Source: Euglena gracilis (taxonomy: Eukaryota > Euglenida > Euglenophyceae > Euglenales). Taken from it: DNA of 64,000 nt. Shown one piece after another: positions 33,481 to 44,214 of this stretch. The notes under the pieces were generated by a model. The model ran no database searches, was not told the DNA's origin, and saw nothing but the letters and a program-made list of their open reading frames with translations. Location of the stretch: the NCBI GenBank assembly GCA_039621445.1, contig CP154957.1:45008309-45072308 (forward strand), read 5' to 3'. The position numbers and the translations under genes were made by a program. Position 1 is the first letter of the stretch; every line of letters starts with the position of its first letter.

Positions 33481-33589
33481 CAGATTTTGACAAGAAACGT
33501 TTTGTCGTGAAATGCTCGTTTTCTTCTGAAACATTTTTTTGTTTCTTACATTCTTTTTTTTGCTGTGCAACAAGTTCTCTTTGGGGGTG

Positions 33590-33640
33590 TGATCCCCGTG
33601 TCCCCCCCCGTGTCCCCCCCCGTGTCCCCCCCGTGTCCCG
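33590..33640. repeat. CCCCGTGTCCCCCC tandem repeat
   Basis: Four CCCCGTGTCCCCC units; repeated at 33885-33935. The CCCCGCGTCCCCC version is found at 51003-51050 and 51877-51922, so within each site the same base variant is used throughout. Confidence 0.85.
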
Positions 33641-34156
33641 TACTTCAGGGGGGTCCCTAGAAGGCGGCCAAGGCAACATGCAACATGAATTTTTAACTTT
33701 TTGGCATCATTTTCCACTTTTTTTTTATGGATTCTCAAGGCCATTTTGACTTTCCCCCACCCACAATCCCTTTTTTTTTCACCTAGGATGGCATGGAGCT
33801 TGGCTCGGGGTCAATGTGAAATGAATTTTTGGTCCCTCAAAAAGTCACAAATTTCGTCCCGGAAGGTCCCGAAAAGAGGCATGTTTCCCCCGTGTCCCCC
33901 CCCGTGTCCCCCCCCGTGTCCCCCCCGTGTCCCGCCCCACCCCCTTTGCTCAAGAAAGCAAAAAAATTGGGGGGTGCAGTTTTTGAGTCTCGCAAATGGG
34001 TCAGTTTTGGCAGTTTTGGAACCAATGGGTGGCCAGATTTTGGGCCAGTTTTGTTGGCGATATTTTTTCAAGGAGGCGAACCTATGGCCACAAGTTTTTT
34101 GGAGCAGGGCCTTTTGTCCGGAGCTCCTACGGGTTAAAGCCAACAGGCGACCGTAC

Positions 34157-34332
34157 CACCCCCCCCCCCCCATATTGTCCCACCGACCTCTCCCCAGGAG
34201 GCCCGCCGGGACAATATGGGGGGGGGGACAATATGGGGGTACCAAAGGAAATTTCATTGACCGAGCCAAAAAAACCCCTCGTCGGCCGGGCCGAGGGACA
34301 ATATGGGGGGGGACAATATGGGGGGGGGGTGG
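34157..34332. mobile_element. Family F element, copy 2 (CATATTGTCC variant)
   Basis: Same plan as 30839-31020, including GGTACCAAAGGAAATTTCATT and GTCGGCCGGG. All four terminal or internal units read GGACAATATGGGG instead of GGACAATAAAGGGG. Confidence 0.85.
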
Positions 34333-34495
34333 TATTTCGGTCCGAACATTCACCCGGGCGAACTTTGGCCCGGACGAACTTAGTCCCCCTCCGTCTGCAC
34401 ACATTCCCTTCTTCGTCCAGACATCACTGCATTGCGGCGCACGTATTGGTTGGTCTGGATAGCCGGGCGGGCCGGGCGGCTTGCGACAGTGGCTT

Positions 34496-34807
34496 TCATT
34501 TGGACGGACGGCTGGACAGCTGGCATGTTGGTCGGCCAGGTTGGTCTGCCAGCCGGCTAGGTTGGTCCGGCCAAACGCCCCCCGTTGGGGCATCTACCTG
34601 GAGGACATGGAAGGACATGTCTTCCAGGTGGTTGTGTCGCAAGACTTCCCATAGGTCCGCACCGTCCGGTCCTGGCAACCCCCTCGGACCGGGGTTTGCC
34701 TCGATGTCCCCACATGTCAGCACGTCTAGCCCCCGTCCTCGCTTGGGCGCCCCCATGAGTGGGAGGGTTTCCCCCAGGGGTCCTTGACGGGGAGGCGGGA
34801 GGGGCAC
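34496..34807 (-). pseudogene. Retroelement N-terminal remnant with 2A-like motif
   Basis: A minus-strand frame of about 103 codons contains LTCGDIEANPGP, with the core D-I-E-A-N-P-G-P encoded at 34708-34685. This matches the D-V/I-E-x-N-P-G-P consensus of 2A ribosome-skipping peptides, known at the N-terminus of several non-LTR retrotransposon proteins. The following sequence (LWEVLRHNHLEDMSFHVLQV) is not recognised. No RT follows downstream on the same strand, so the parent element is broken. Confidence 0.55.
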
Positions 34808-34989
34808 GGCGCAACAGGAGTATGCTGCACGTTTCGGACCGACGCGTGACCATCAGGGCTGGCGTTTTTTTTGTTTTAAAACAAAGCAAAAAAACTTTCA
34901 TGAATAAAAAACGGTTTAAAAACGGTTTTTTGTTTCAAAAAAGAGTGTTTTTTTTAAATAAAACACTGCAAATAGGACAAAAACTTGTT

Positions 34990-35700
34990 TAAAAACACTT
35001 GTTTTAAAACAATGCCTCAGCCCTGGTGACCATGGTTGATTTTGGCGTCGGTCAAGGGTCTCCACGTCTTCCCACGTACACCGGATCCTGCATACCTTAT
35101 ACAGCCATGATGGCGGCAGGTCAACCTCCTCGGCCCATGCTGCCCCACACACGACCGGTGGGTGTGGCGTGATTCGAATCCTGGGACCCACATGCGGTCG
35201 CGTAGGTGAGATGCGCTGCGGGGCCAAACGAGTTGGAGGAGCCCGCTGCAGGCCCTCCTCGCGGAGGTACCATGGGCGCTGAGCGTGGAGGGCCTGCGTC
35301 AGACGGATCACCTCATTCCTGGTCGGTGGTCTGTTGGGGTGGTCGGGGGGGCCGAAGGCCGCGTCCTCGCCGCCTCCATGGGGTTGCCCCACAGACCGCG
35401 GTGAGGTCTACGTCCCGTCTGCGGAACTCCCACGACTCAACAGCCAGCCGAAGCCGCCGCGCCACAATGTCGGGGAGGGTCCCCCCCTCCCTGCTGCAGC
35501 TCCAAACACCTTGCCAGGAATCTGGTCAGCAACTCCTCCCGCGCGGACCACCATTGTCGGTCGTGGTCCTCCCTTTTGGAGCTTGGCCTCCTTCTGCCAG
35601 GCTGGGAGGCCTTGCAGGAGGTCATGGAGGTCCTGCCACGTACCCTGCGTCTGGAACACCCAGCCACCCTGGAGCTCCGCCGCGTAGCTCCACTGGGAGC
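34990..35700 (-). pseudogene. Unrecognised minus-strand coding remnants
   Basis: Minus-strand frames at about 35392-35040 (NEVIRLTQALHAQRPWYLREEG; SWLYKVCRIRCTWEDVETLD) and 35659-35408 (QGTWQDLHDLLQGLPAWQKE) look protein-like. They lie on the same strand as the 2A-bearing fragment and may be upstream parts of one degraded element. No domain recognised. Confidence 0.3.
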
Positions 35701-35843
35701 TGTCCTAGACATTGGGCGGACAAGGGGGCGGGGCCGCAAAAAAATGCGGAATGGTGCTTTGTTGTTCCATGTCGGCTTAGCTTCTCCGGTTTCTGGGTGG
35801 ACTGAGGCATGGAGATCAGGCAGTAGACTTTGGTCATTTTGAC

Positions 35844-36249
35844 CCCCCCTCCCCCCCCCTATGGTGAAGTTCACCGTTTGAAAGTTCACCGGGGGGTCCC
35901 GGACCCCCCCCCTCTGCCGAATCCATCGGTGAACTTCACCGGTGAAGTTCACCAAGAGAGTACTTTTTTGGCCAAAAATGGCCAAAAATGGCATTTTGGG
36001 CAAGTTTTCGGACATTTCGATAAAATTCCATGAAGCATCAACCTCAAAATGACCATTTTGAGAGGAAAGGAGCAAAATTTTACCATGAAAATTTCACCCC
36101 CAACCATCAAAACGGTGAAGTTCACCAGTGAACTTCACCGGTGAACTTCACCACCGAAAGTACCCCCCCCCCCGGTGAATGTTCACCGGTGAACTTCACC
36201 GGGGGGGGGGGGGGTCCACAGCCCCCCCCCCCACCCTGCCTAACCTCCC
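35844..36249. mobile_element. Family C element, copy 3 (full length)
   Basis: Collinear with 32787-33199, including both palindromic ends, the CCATGAAGCATCAACCTC core and the preceding GGAGATCAGGCAGTAGAC flank. Confidence 0.85.
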
Positions 36250-36392
36250 ATGTTGAGGTTGACGTGGATGATGTGCAGGAGGTAGTGGATGTTGTGGCGG
36301 TTGTAAAGGTGGTTGATGTGCTTCTGTGGGGTGAATAGGGGGGCGGCGGATCTTGTGGAATTGCTTGGTGTTGTCTTTGGATTGGAAACAAT

Positions 36393-37319
36393 TCAAAGAC
36401 AATTGCAACCAATTCCAAGTTTCCAATCTGGCCATTGCTTCGGGCAGCAGATGAGTCTGCAGCTGATGATGGCTGGCTGCTCATGATGGGGTTGGGGCAA
36501 CCTGGGACTCATGCTGCTCCGGGGCGTTCCATCTGGGCGACGGTGATATCTATCTACCCCTGGGTCTCTGGGTTGATGGGTCTGGATGACAATGTGCCCC
36601 CGGGTCGGAGGTTGTCGCTGTGTCGGAGAGGTTGCCCTTTGATATCTCCGGGTTTCACCGGGGTCGCAGAAGATGTCGCCAGGGTGAAGTTGGACGATGT
36701 CTCCGGTTATCACTCGGTCGAGGAGGGTGTTGCGTGAGGTTCTCCGGGTTTCCCTGGGTCGGCGTGGATGATGGCGCGGCGTGGATGATGGCGCGGTAAG
36801 GGTGACATGGATGGCCTGGGCAAGTGAGGGCAGCTGACCCTCCTGTGCTCTGTGGCTTCTTCGTAGCACCAGCGTTCGCCTTGGCGCAACTTGGTAATTT
36901 CCCGACGTTGTTCTCGTTGACGGCGGCGCTCCTCTGGGGGTGGCTGTTGGACCTGTGATGGTATTCCCCTTCTGTCTTCTCTTCCTGACCACAGTTGTCC
37001 ATGGTCCATGGCCATTCTCATGTTGAGAGGGGGATTTGAAAATCTCAGAAGCCTTGGGGGGTGGGGGGGTTGCGATGGCCACGGACTGGCTAGTTGCTGC
37101 CGCCCCTCCAGCTTCTGCAGCTGCTGCTGTGACTCCACCTTCCCCAGCTTCAGCTGACTTCTTGAAAGTTCTTTGCAGTTCTTCTTGAGATTCAGAGTTT
37201 CTTTGAATTTCATTCTTCATGGAAATCCAGTTGTCGATATCTGTTGTGTTTCTTGTTCTTTTTTCTTGAATTTCTTCCAGTTCCAGTTGAATTCTTCCTT
37301 CAGGAAGTTGAAGTTCCAC
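36393..37319 (-). CDS. Gag-like or ORF1-like protein, low confidence
   Basis: A 308-codon minus-strand frame. It opens with a charged, helical segment (LELEEIQEKRTRNTTDIDN), then an Ala-rich stretch and GPWTTVVRKRRQKG. The rest is basic and Pro/Arg/Thr-rich. Retroelement ORF1 proteins often look like this, but there is no zinc knuckle. A second frame (37213-36710) carries an equally protein-like PPPEERRRQREQRREITKL segment, so a frameshift is likely. Confidence 0.35.
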   Translation of the reverse strand: MELQLPEGRIQLELEEIQEKRTRNTTDIDNWISMKNEIQRNSESQEELQRTFKKSAEAGEGGVTAAAAEAGGAAATSQSVAIATPPPPKASEIFKSPSQHENGHGPWTTVVRKRRQKGNTITGPTATPRGAPPSTRTTSGNYQVAPRRTLVLRRSHRAQEGQLPSLAQAIHVTLTAPSSTPRHHPRRPRETRRTSRNTLLDRVITGDIVQLHPGDIFCDPGETRRYQRATSPTQRQPPTRGHIVIQTHQPRDPGVDRYHRRPDGTPRSSMSPRLPQPHHEQPAIISCRLICCPKQWPDWKLGIGCNCL

Positions 37320-37452
37320 AGAAAGTTCGGTCCACCAGTTGGTAAGAGTATTGGTTCTCGGGAAGGCAGAACTCCTCGAAAAACAATTCCACTTGAACTC
37401 GTAGTAGTAAAACTCTTTCTCCTTGAGGGCGAAGGGCAGAAATAGGAATCAG

Positions 37453-37732
<280 letters not shown>

Positions 37733-37879
37733 AGCCACCACGCCCTCCGCCTCTCACCCCCAACGCACCTCACACAACATCCGCCAAGTTTCTCCTCGCC
37801 CCTCCGTCTCCCCTGCTACCAAGGCCGCTCGGCTTTACCCGCCTTCTCGTGTACCTCAGACAGTCCGCTGCTTCCGCTT

Positions 37880-37890
37880 CTGTATATAGC
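37880..37890 (+). promoter_or_regulatory. Possible TATA box of the DIRS-like element
   Basis: TGTATATAGCCC sits in a GC-rich leader about 950 bp before the first coding frame. Position and motif fit a core promoter, but there is no other support. Confidence 0.25.
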
Positions 37891-38846
37891 CCTCCCCTGA
37901 ACACTCAAATCCAGTAAGCTGTGGCCTCCAATATGCGGCACCAAAATGGGGGAGGGGGGTGAATGTTGCAGTTGCTGGTTTGACAAAACAAAAACAGTTT
38001 GAAAGATATTTTTTCAGATCTGGGCAAGGCAAAACACATCTGAAACATAAATGGAACCGAAGGTACCAATAACTTCTGCAGCACAGCACGATGGACTTCT
38101 GCAGCACCTCCTCAAACGCTGCTCAAGTTGTTCATTAACTTTTCTTTCGACGTACTTAACTTTCAAGCAAAACACCTGGACCTTGAAGCTTGTAACTTGA
38201 AGTGTGGCAACTTGTTCTTAAAACCTTTCTTGAACTCCTCCATGGGCCTTAACTTGTTGCCTGTATGAAAGAAAGAAGTCAATCTGAATGAAAGAATGCA
38301 CCTCCATACATGAAGTGACATATTAGGCATCTCCATTTTCGCGAATCGCGAAGTGTTTAAAACTGTGCCCTGAAAAATATCAGTGTTTTAATCAAAAGGG
38401 CAAATGTTTTTGTTTTAAACGCTTTATATTCAATGCCTGGCTGTGCCACTGGTCGGTGGACTCGGCTCGCCCCACCACCGCTCCCCGTCTGGGCCGGGCA
38501 AGTGTTTCTCCCTCTTGGAATTCGTTGGTTACCTTTATTATGATTTCAGATACAAGTTATTTGATGGATAATGAATGCATTGATGCAGGATTTTTTGAAA
38601 AAGACGAATGATTCTACCGGTGTTTTCTAGTGCATCTGGACCACTGTCAAAAATGTGGAATTTCCTCCAAAATTTGGTCCTCTGAGTGGCAATTTTGAGT
38701 CCCACCCTCTTGTGTGGCATGTCTTCTGTTGGCGCTCTGTTTTTATATCATTTTCTGAGTTTTGTTTGCATAACTTACATGGCCGGTCGTTGATCCCCCT
38801 GGGCGGGGCCTCCATTCAAGACTCATCGACTTCCTAAAGAGCCAGT

Positions 38847-39425
38847 TTGAATACAAGTGGTCTACGGCAATGGGTGACGACACAGCCTCCCCCCCCTTTT
38901 CTACGTCCACCCCCTTCCAGGGGACAAGACAAAGGCTATGGCAGCCTTTCAACAAATCCAAAGGATTCAAATTATCATGGCTATGGCAGCCATCAACAAA
39001 AAGGACCTGGGGTCCAAATTCAAGGCTATGGAAGCCATTATTCAAGAGGGCAGTGGGCCCAGGGGACAGGCTATGGCAGCCAGTACCCCAACATGGAAAG
39101 AGCCCATTGGGGAAAGGTGTGTCCAACTTTCCCCCCAGCAATTTCAGACACAAACCCCCCAGGAGCGGCAAGCCAATGCCAAGAACAGGCCATGGTGGCC
39201 TTTATGGGAAATCAAGAGGGACAGAGAAGAGACAGTCCCAGAGAAAAGGCCAATGGAGGCCAAACAAGCCTGAGAGCCAAGGGAGGCCAGAAGGCAAATG
39301 GTGGCCAAGCAGGCCTGAGTGCCATGGGAGGCCAGAAGGCAAATGGTGGCCAAGGCAATCACCACATCAGCCCTTGGGGGGGGAGGCCCAAGATTGGCTC
39401 AGACAGGCCCCCCCCCAGAAGATAA
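38847..39425 (+). CDS. Gag-like protein of the DIRS-like element
   Basis: This frame has four GYGS-type repeats (KGYGS, HGYGS, QGYGS, TGYGS) over its first 80 residues, then GGQKANGGQ repeats near the C-terminus, and ends at 39425. Gly/Tyr/Gln-rich low-complexity sequence of this kind suits an RNA-binding gag. The pol frame overlaps it throughout, and a third frame (38938-39273) is also open, so the assignment rests on repeat structure only. Start codon uncertain. Confidence 0.5.
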   Translation: MNTSGLRQWVTTQPPPPFLRPPPSRGQDKGYGSLSTNPKDSNYHGYGSHQQKGPGVQIQGYGSHYSRGQWAQGTGYGSQYPNMERAHWGKVCPTFPPAISDTNPPGAASQCQEQAMVAFMGNQEGQRRDSPREKANGGQTSLRAKGGQKANGGQAGLSAMGGQKANGGQGNHHISPWGGRPKIGSDRPPPRR

Positions 39426-39429
39426 TCAG

Positions 39430-41497
39430 CCCAGCCTTGTATATACCCCCTCATTTCAGGCAAAGACCTTCCCCCATCATTCACAAACAGTGGGAAAGCC
39501 TGTCTTTGGAAAGCCCTATGGCAGGGCCAGCTACAGCCCCAGTGATGGGGCAACCAGGGGTGACCCCAGTGATGGGGCAACCAAGGGGAAGGACCCCAGT
39601 GATGGGGCCTGTGGAGTCCCCAGACACATTACACCCAGGGGTACCCCCTTACAAAGCCCTGCAGGCCAGCATCCCCCATTGGGTCAAGGCAGGAGCCAGC
39701 AGAGAGGTATTAAACCTGATAAGGGAGGGAGTTATGGCAGATCTTCCCCTCCCCCCTCAAATGTCCTTAAAAGTTCCCTTCAAAACTCCCCAGGAAGTAA
39801 TGACTGCCCAAAAAATTCTGAGAGAATACGAATGTGCAGGGGCAACCAGGCAAATCCCCCCAGAGGAGGCAAAACATTTTGTCCCTTACTTCATAATTTC
39901 CAAAAAAGAAGAGGAAAAGACCAAGGAAAGACTGATTTCAGATTGTCGACAGTTAAATCACTATTTCACCCCCCAGAAGTTCAGACTGGAACACATGGGA
40001 AACATTTTTCCTTACCTAAGAAAAGGATGGTTCTGTGGAAAAATAGATCTGAAAGATGCTTATTTTCACCTAAAACTGCACAGCAGCCTGGAAAAACATG
40101 TCTGCATGCAAGTGGGGGGGGAAACTTGGCAGTTTCAAGCTGCATGTTTTGGTATAAGCAGCCTGCCACAAAAATTTATGACTCTCATGAGAGTCTGGGA
40201 AAGGAAGTGGAGAAAGGAGGGAAAGGTAGTTTTCATCTACCTAGACGACATTTTGCTGTTAGCCCCCAGCAAAAAGACTGCAGCCCAACATTCAGAAATA
40301 AAGCAGGACCTTTTATTGGCAGGTTTCAGATTAAACCTCCCCAAATCCTGTCTGGAACCCACACAGGAAATAAAACATTTGGGCCAGTGGGTCAATTTGA
40401 AAAAGGGCCAGCTGGAAATCCCACAGGAAAAACTAAAATCCTTAAGAAAGGAGCTGGGAAAAGTGCTCACAGCACAAAAAATGAGCTGCAGAAAACTCAG
40501 CTCTATTGTGGGGCAGGTCAGAAGCTATTTAGTCTCCATGCCATTTCTCAGAATTCTGACAGATCAACTTTGCAAAATGGTGGATTTGCACACAAAGTGG
40601 GGTTGGGACCACACCCTAACCATACCCCAGGGGGTCAAAGATCAAATTGTGGAGTTAAAAGCGTTTTTGCAGCCAGGTGTGGGCAGAGCCTTTCAATCCC
40701 AGGCCTCTCAGGATCTGTTTTCAGACAGCAGCACCTGGCAGTGGGGGGGGCTGGACAAAAACTCAGGCCAAAAAGTGCAGGATTTTTGGAGGGACCTGCA
40801 CATCCTTCACATCAACCAAAAAGAATTGATGTCAGCAGTGGAGACAGTAAAAAGTCTGGCAAAACCAAAACAAACCATAATGCTTCATGTGGACAGCCAA
40901 GTGGCTGTAAGTTATCTAACAAAATGGGGAGGCAAAAAGCCCTACCTAAATTCCATCCTAAAACCCCTGCTGTATCATTGCCAAGAAAGGCAAATCAATT
41001 TGCAGGTGGTTTGGGTTCCCACAAAAGAGCAATTGGCAGACTCCCTGACCAGGGAGCAAAAGGACCCAGGGGATTATACCCTAAACCTACATATCTTTCA
41101 CCAAATCCTGAAATTTTTCAGACAGGACATCACCAAAGAGGTGGACATGTTTTGCACACCCAGCAACAAAAAATTCCCCAAGTTTGTTTGTCGATACCCC
41201 CACCAAGGGGCTTTGCTGGTGGATGCCTTGAAGGCAGACTTGAGGGGCCTCCCCCCAGTTTATGCAAACCCCCCCTGGAGCATCATTCCCCAATGGGTTC
41301 AGAGATTAATGGTAAACCCAGACCTGACTTGTCTGTTGATCGTACCCCACTGGGCTTCAACATCATGGTGGCGCCAATTAATGGCAATCAGAAAGCCAGG
41401 CAGCAAAGTTTTGTTGGTACCCCCCCAATGGGGTCTATTCACCAACTGCTGGGGGGAGGAGATGCCCCCCCCCCAAGGTGGAAATTGGCCTGCTTGA
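39430..41497 (+). CDS. DIRS-like pol: reverse transcriptase, RNase H, adenine-methyltransferase-like domain
   Basis: The frame is open from 38870 to the stop at 41497 (875 codons); the recognisable domains start after about 39700. RT: LISDCRQLNHYF, KIDLKDAYFHLKL, FGISSLPQKF, and the catalytic YLDD at about residue 457 (40238). RNase H: DLFSDSS near residue 616, HVDSQVAV near 672, and LADSLTRE. The C-terminal domain has VYANPPWSII near residue 802, the (N/D)PPW signature of N6-adenine methyltransferases, then LLIVPHWASTSWW. This domain order is typical of DIRS-group pol. RT and RNase H key residues are intact. It probably acts in cDNA synthesis; the role of the methyltransferase-like domain is not known. 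The recombinase frame overlaps its end. Confidence 0.85.
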
Positions 41498-42402
41498 TTG
41501 TGTCAGGCAAATATTACAATCCCAGGAAGTTTCGATGTCCAGTATCGACACTTACATAAAAAATCTGGGAAATGTCAAGAGATATGATTCAGCCTTCAGG
41601 ACATTGGTGGGCCAATTGTTGCACAAAGGGGTGCCCCTGCAGGACTGCACAGTCCACAAGATGGCCGAGGCCATCCTTGATTTGGGTGTTCACAGCCTCA
41701 ACACTGCACGAAATGCATATGCAGCAGTTTTATTACTCCCAGGGTTTGGGTCATTGAGGTTTTCCCCTCTTTTGTCTCATTGAAAAGGAAATGGAATTCC
41801 AATGTCTGCAAGTATGCCCATTTCTGGGACCCCACTGATTTTCTAAACAACATCATCAGACAATCAAGACCCCTCTCAGAACTCTCTGTGAAAGAGCTCA
41901 GAAACAGACTCATCATTTGTTGGAGGCTTTTGGCCCTCCACAGGGGGGTTGATTTAGCCAGGACACAGCGAAAAATCAGTTTCGTGGGAGAAAAAATTTT
42001 CATTTTATTGCAAAGAAAAGGGTGGCAATTCCCAAGATGGGAGGAAGTTTTGAATTTGCCACACACCCCCCTCATAAGCCCATGGCATTTATTGAAAGAG
42101 TATGTGGAAAGGACAGCCCACATGGTGGGGCACAAGAATAATTTGTTATGGTCTTTGGATGGTAAACGACCTTTGACACCAGAAAGAGTGAATTCCCTTA
42201 CCAAAGAAATTCTGCAAGAGGGGGGTGGACACCACCCACTGGAAACCCCACAGCACCAGAGGGGCTGGGGTTTTATGGTGGAAAAATGCTGGGTTGCAAG
42301 TGGAAGAAGTCCAGCAGCTGGGTCAGTGGAAAAATTTTAGGGCCTTCCAAGCTCATTATTTGAGGCTGGGTGTCGTTTCAAAAATTCAAACAATTTTACC
42401 CC
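41478..42402 (+). pseudogene. Tyrosine recombinase of the DIRS-like element, two frameshifts
   Basis: The coding sequence passes through three frames: 41478-41783, then the frame open at 41780-42340, then the frame open at 42225-42521. Catalytic positions are visible: Arg in LALHRGVDLAR (41942-41944), the HxxR box HSTR (42249-42260), and a candidate Tyr nucleophile in AHYLR (42357-42359). Frame changes fall at CATTGAAAAGG near 41780 and a G6 run near 42215-42220, both consistent with one-base indels. Such recombinases integrate the circular cDNA. As written this copy cannot make a full enzyme; sequencing error at the homopolymer is possible. Confidence 0.75.
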
Positions 42403-42420
42403 AAAAAAGAGGTGCACAGT

Positions 42421-42898
42421 ACCTCACCATCTCGCAGTGCGGAGCCCGAATGGTCTCGGACTCCCACGACAGAGGAAAGGGGAGGAAGGGACCAAGAGGG
42501 CGAAGCACAAGAAGATGGTGAGCCCAACCCCCCCACCCAAAAATCCAGCAGAAAAAGAAAAACATCCCAACCAGAAAAGGGACCCCCAACCAAGCAGCCC
42601 CAACCACCCACCCAGAAACACAGAAAGAGACCACCATCCCCATCAGGGGGGGGGCCCCCCACCAAGCGACCATGGGAGAGGGGGGGGGGGGCGGGGCCAC
42701 GGCGGTTCAGCTTCGCCAAGGTGTCGGAGGAGGCCTCATCATCGCCAACTCCGGCAACAAAGGCGCAGTAAGAAGCACCCCCCGCGCACGCACAAACACA
42801 CCAGAACAGAACAGCCGGCAAGGAAAGCAGGACCTCACCATCTTCTTGTGCTTCGCCCTCTTGGTCCCTTCCTCCCCCTTCCTCTGTCGTGGGAGTCC

Positions 42899-42900
<2 letters not shown>
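42421..42900. repeat. DIRS-like right terminal repeat region (B, D, A, inverted D)
   Basis: Order: B (42421-42455), D (42455-42520), spacer, A (42744-42843), inverted D (42834-42900). D and inverted D can pair over about 66 nt. The spacer (42530-42740) is coding-like and Pro/Lys-rich in one frame. Confidence 0.8.

Positions 42901-42952
<52 letters not shown>
42900..42952. repeat. (GT)n microsatellite, ~26 units
   Basis: Uninterrupted GT dinucleotides directly after inverted block D; the mirror image of the CA tract at the left end. Confidence 0.98.
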
Positions 42953-42955
<3 letters not shown>

Positions 42956-43015
42956 GTCGGTGCATGTGGTTTTTTTTTGGAGGGATGGTACGGGAGAGTG
43001 GTAGGTCATCTTTGC

Positions 43016-43405
43016 TCACACCATTGCATATGGGCTATGGGTGGTTGGATCCACCGCTCCAGATGGCTCCGTCACCGCACCCCATGCCAGCTGGTGGGCC
43101 ACTTCTCTTGCCAATGTGAGACTCAGGGTTTGCCAGACGGAGGCTTCAGATGAGCGTCGTTGGGAAACATCTGTTTGGGCGAATACAGTGCGGAGGCATT
43201 TGGTGATGAAGGTTGCAGCCTGCTCCCCCACGCCCCCAAAGCAGTCCCGCACGAAAGTGATGAACGTCCACCCAAGGCGTTCGCAGGTGGCAGCGTATTT
43301 GCGGCATTTTTCGGTTTCCTGTAGTTCGTGCCACCGTGCTACGGCTTCTTTTGTGGAGACCGGATTGGCTCAACCTCCATCTTTCCTCAATGTCACCTCA
43401 ATGCG
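43016..43405 (-). pseudogene. C-terminal fragment of an R2-like restriction-like endonuclease
   Basis: On minus, from about 43405: IEVTLRKDGG, an in-frame TGA (43372-43370), then ANPVSTKEAVARWHELQETE, KCRKYAATCERLGWTF, VRDCFGG and EVAHQLAWG, ending at 43016. This aligns motif by motif with the end of the retrotransposon protein at 45018-47483 (IDVTV, KYGDPCKRRGWTF, MDCYGG, LARQLAWG). It is a separate, diverged copy in opposite orientation, cut off at its N-terminal side and ending about 60 bp from the DIRS-like element. Confidence 0.7.
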
Positions 43406-44214
43406 AAAATCCAAAGGAATACAACTCAACAACAAAGAGAATTGAAAAAGAGTGTTACAAAGAGAGGCAAATTACCTGGATTTTTTCAAAAATTGGGCAA
43501 TTGGTCACTTATTTCAAGTTTTTAATCGGCACCCCACTATTTTTTCTTAAGCCGACGTTTGAGACGCCGGGCTCAGGACAGAACCGGCGTCCCCCCCCAC
43601 GGGCTTTCCGCACGCCGGTTCTGTCCTAAAGCCCGGCGTTAGGAACGCCGGTTTTGTCCAAAGCCCGGCGTCCGATTTTCATTCCTAAAATGTCACCAAA
43701 AGTGCCCAAAAGTGGTCCTAAGGTGCTGGTATGAGTGTTTCAACCAATGAATTTTGCCATCTGGGGACCAGTGGGGTGGATATCCAAATCTCGTGAAAAT
43801 CGGCCCAGATTTGGAAATAGAGTACCGTGCAGCGTGGAAAGATCTGATGAGCACCGCTGGTCGTCTGTTGAAAAGAGCTTTCGATCGAGGGGTAACTTGG
43901 TACCCTAACGTTGCACGCAGCCCGAGATACGCTCGCGATGGTCGGATTGGCCAGAATGATGCTGAATAAACCCTACAGAAACGTTTTTCCTCTTCGAATC
44001 AACGACCTGAGGGCCTTGGGGGGCACCGGAGTTGTGAAATCAGGATTCCCCACCGACAGAAAATAAGAGCTCCAGGCGACGTGGCTGAATTTGGTGGTGA
44101 TCGCCAGTCGTCTGATGAAAAGAGCTTTCGATCGAGGGGTGATTTTATACCTGGACTTATTGACACAGCCAGAAATACCCTCGCGAGGACCCGGCAAGGG
44201 CTGTCGGCTTCTTG

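Noticed and set aside
39319-41559. A 746-codon frame overlapping pol
   Set aside because: It is out of frame with all RT, RNase H and methyltransferase-like motifs and is Gly/Lys/Pro-rich; a shadow of the pol frame.
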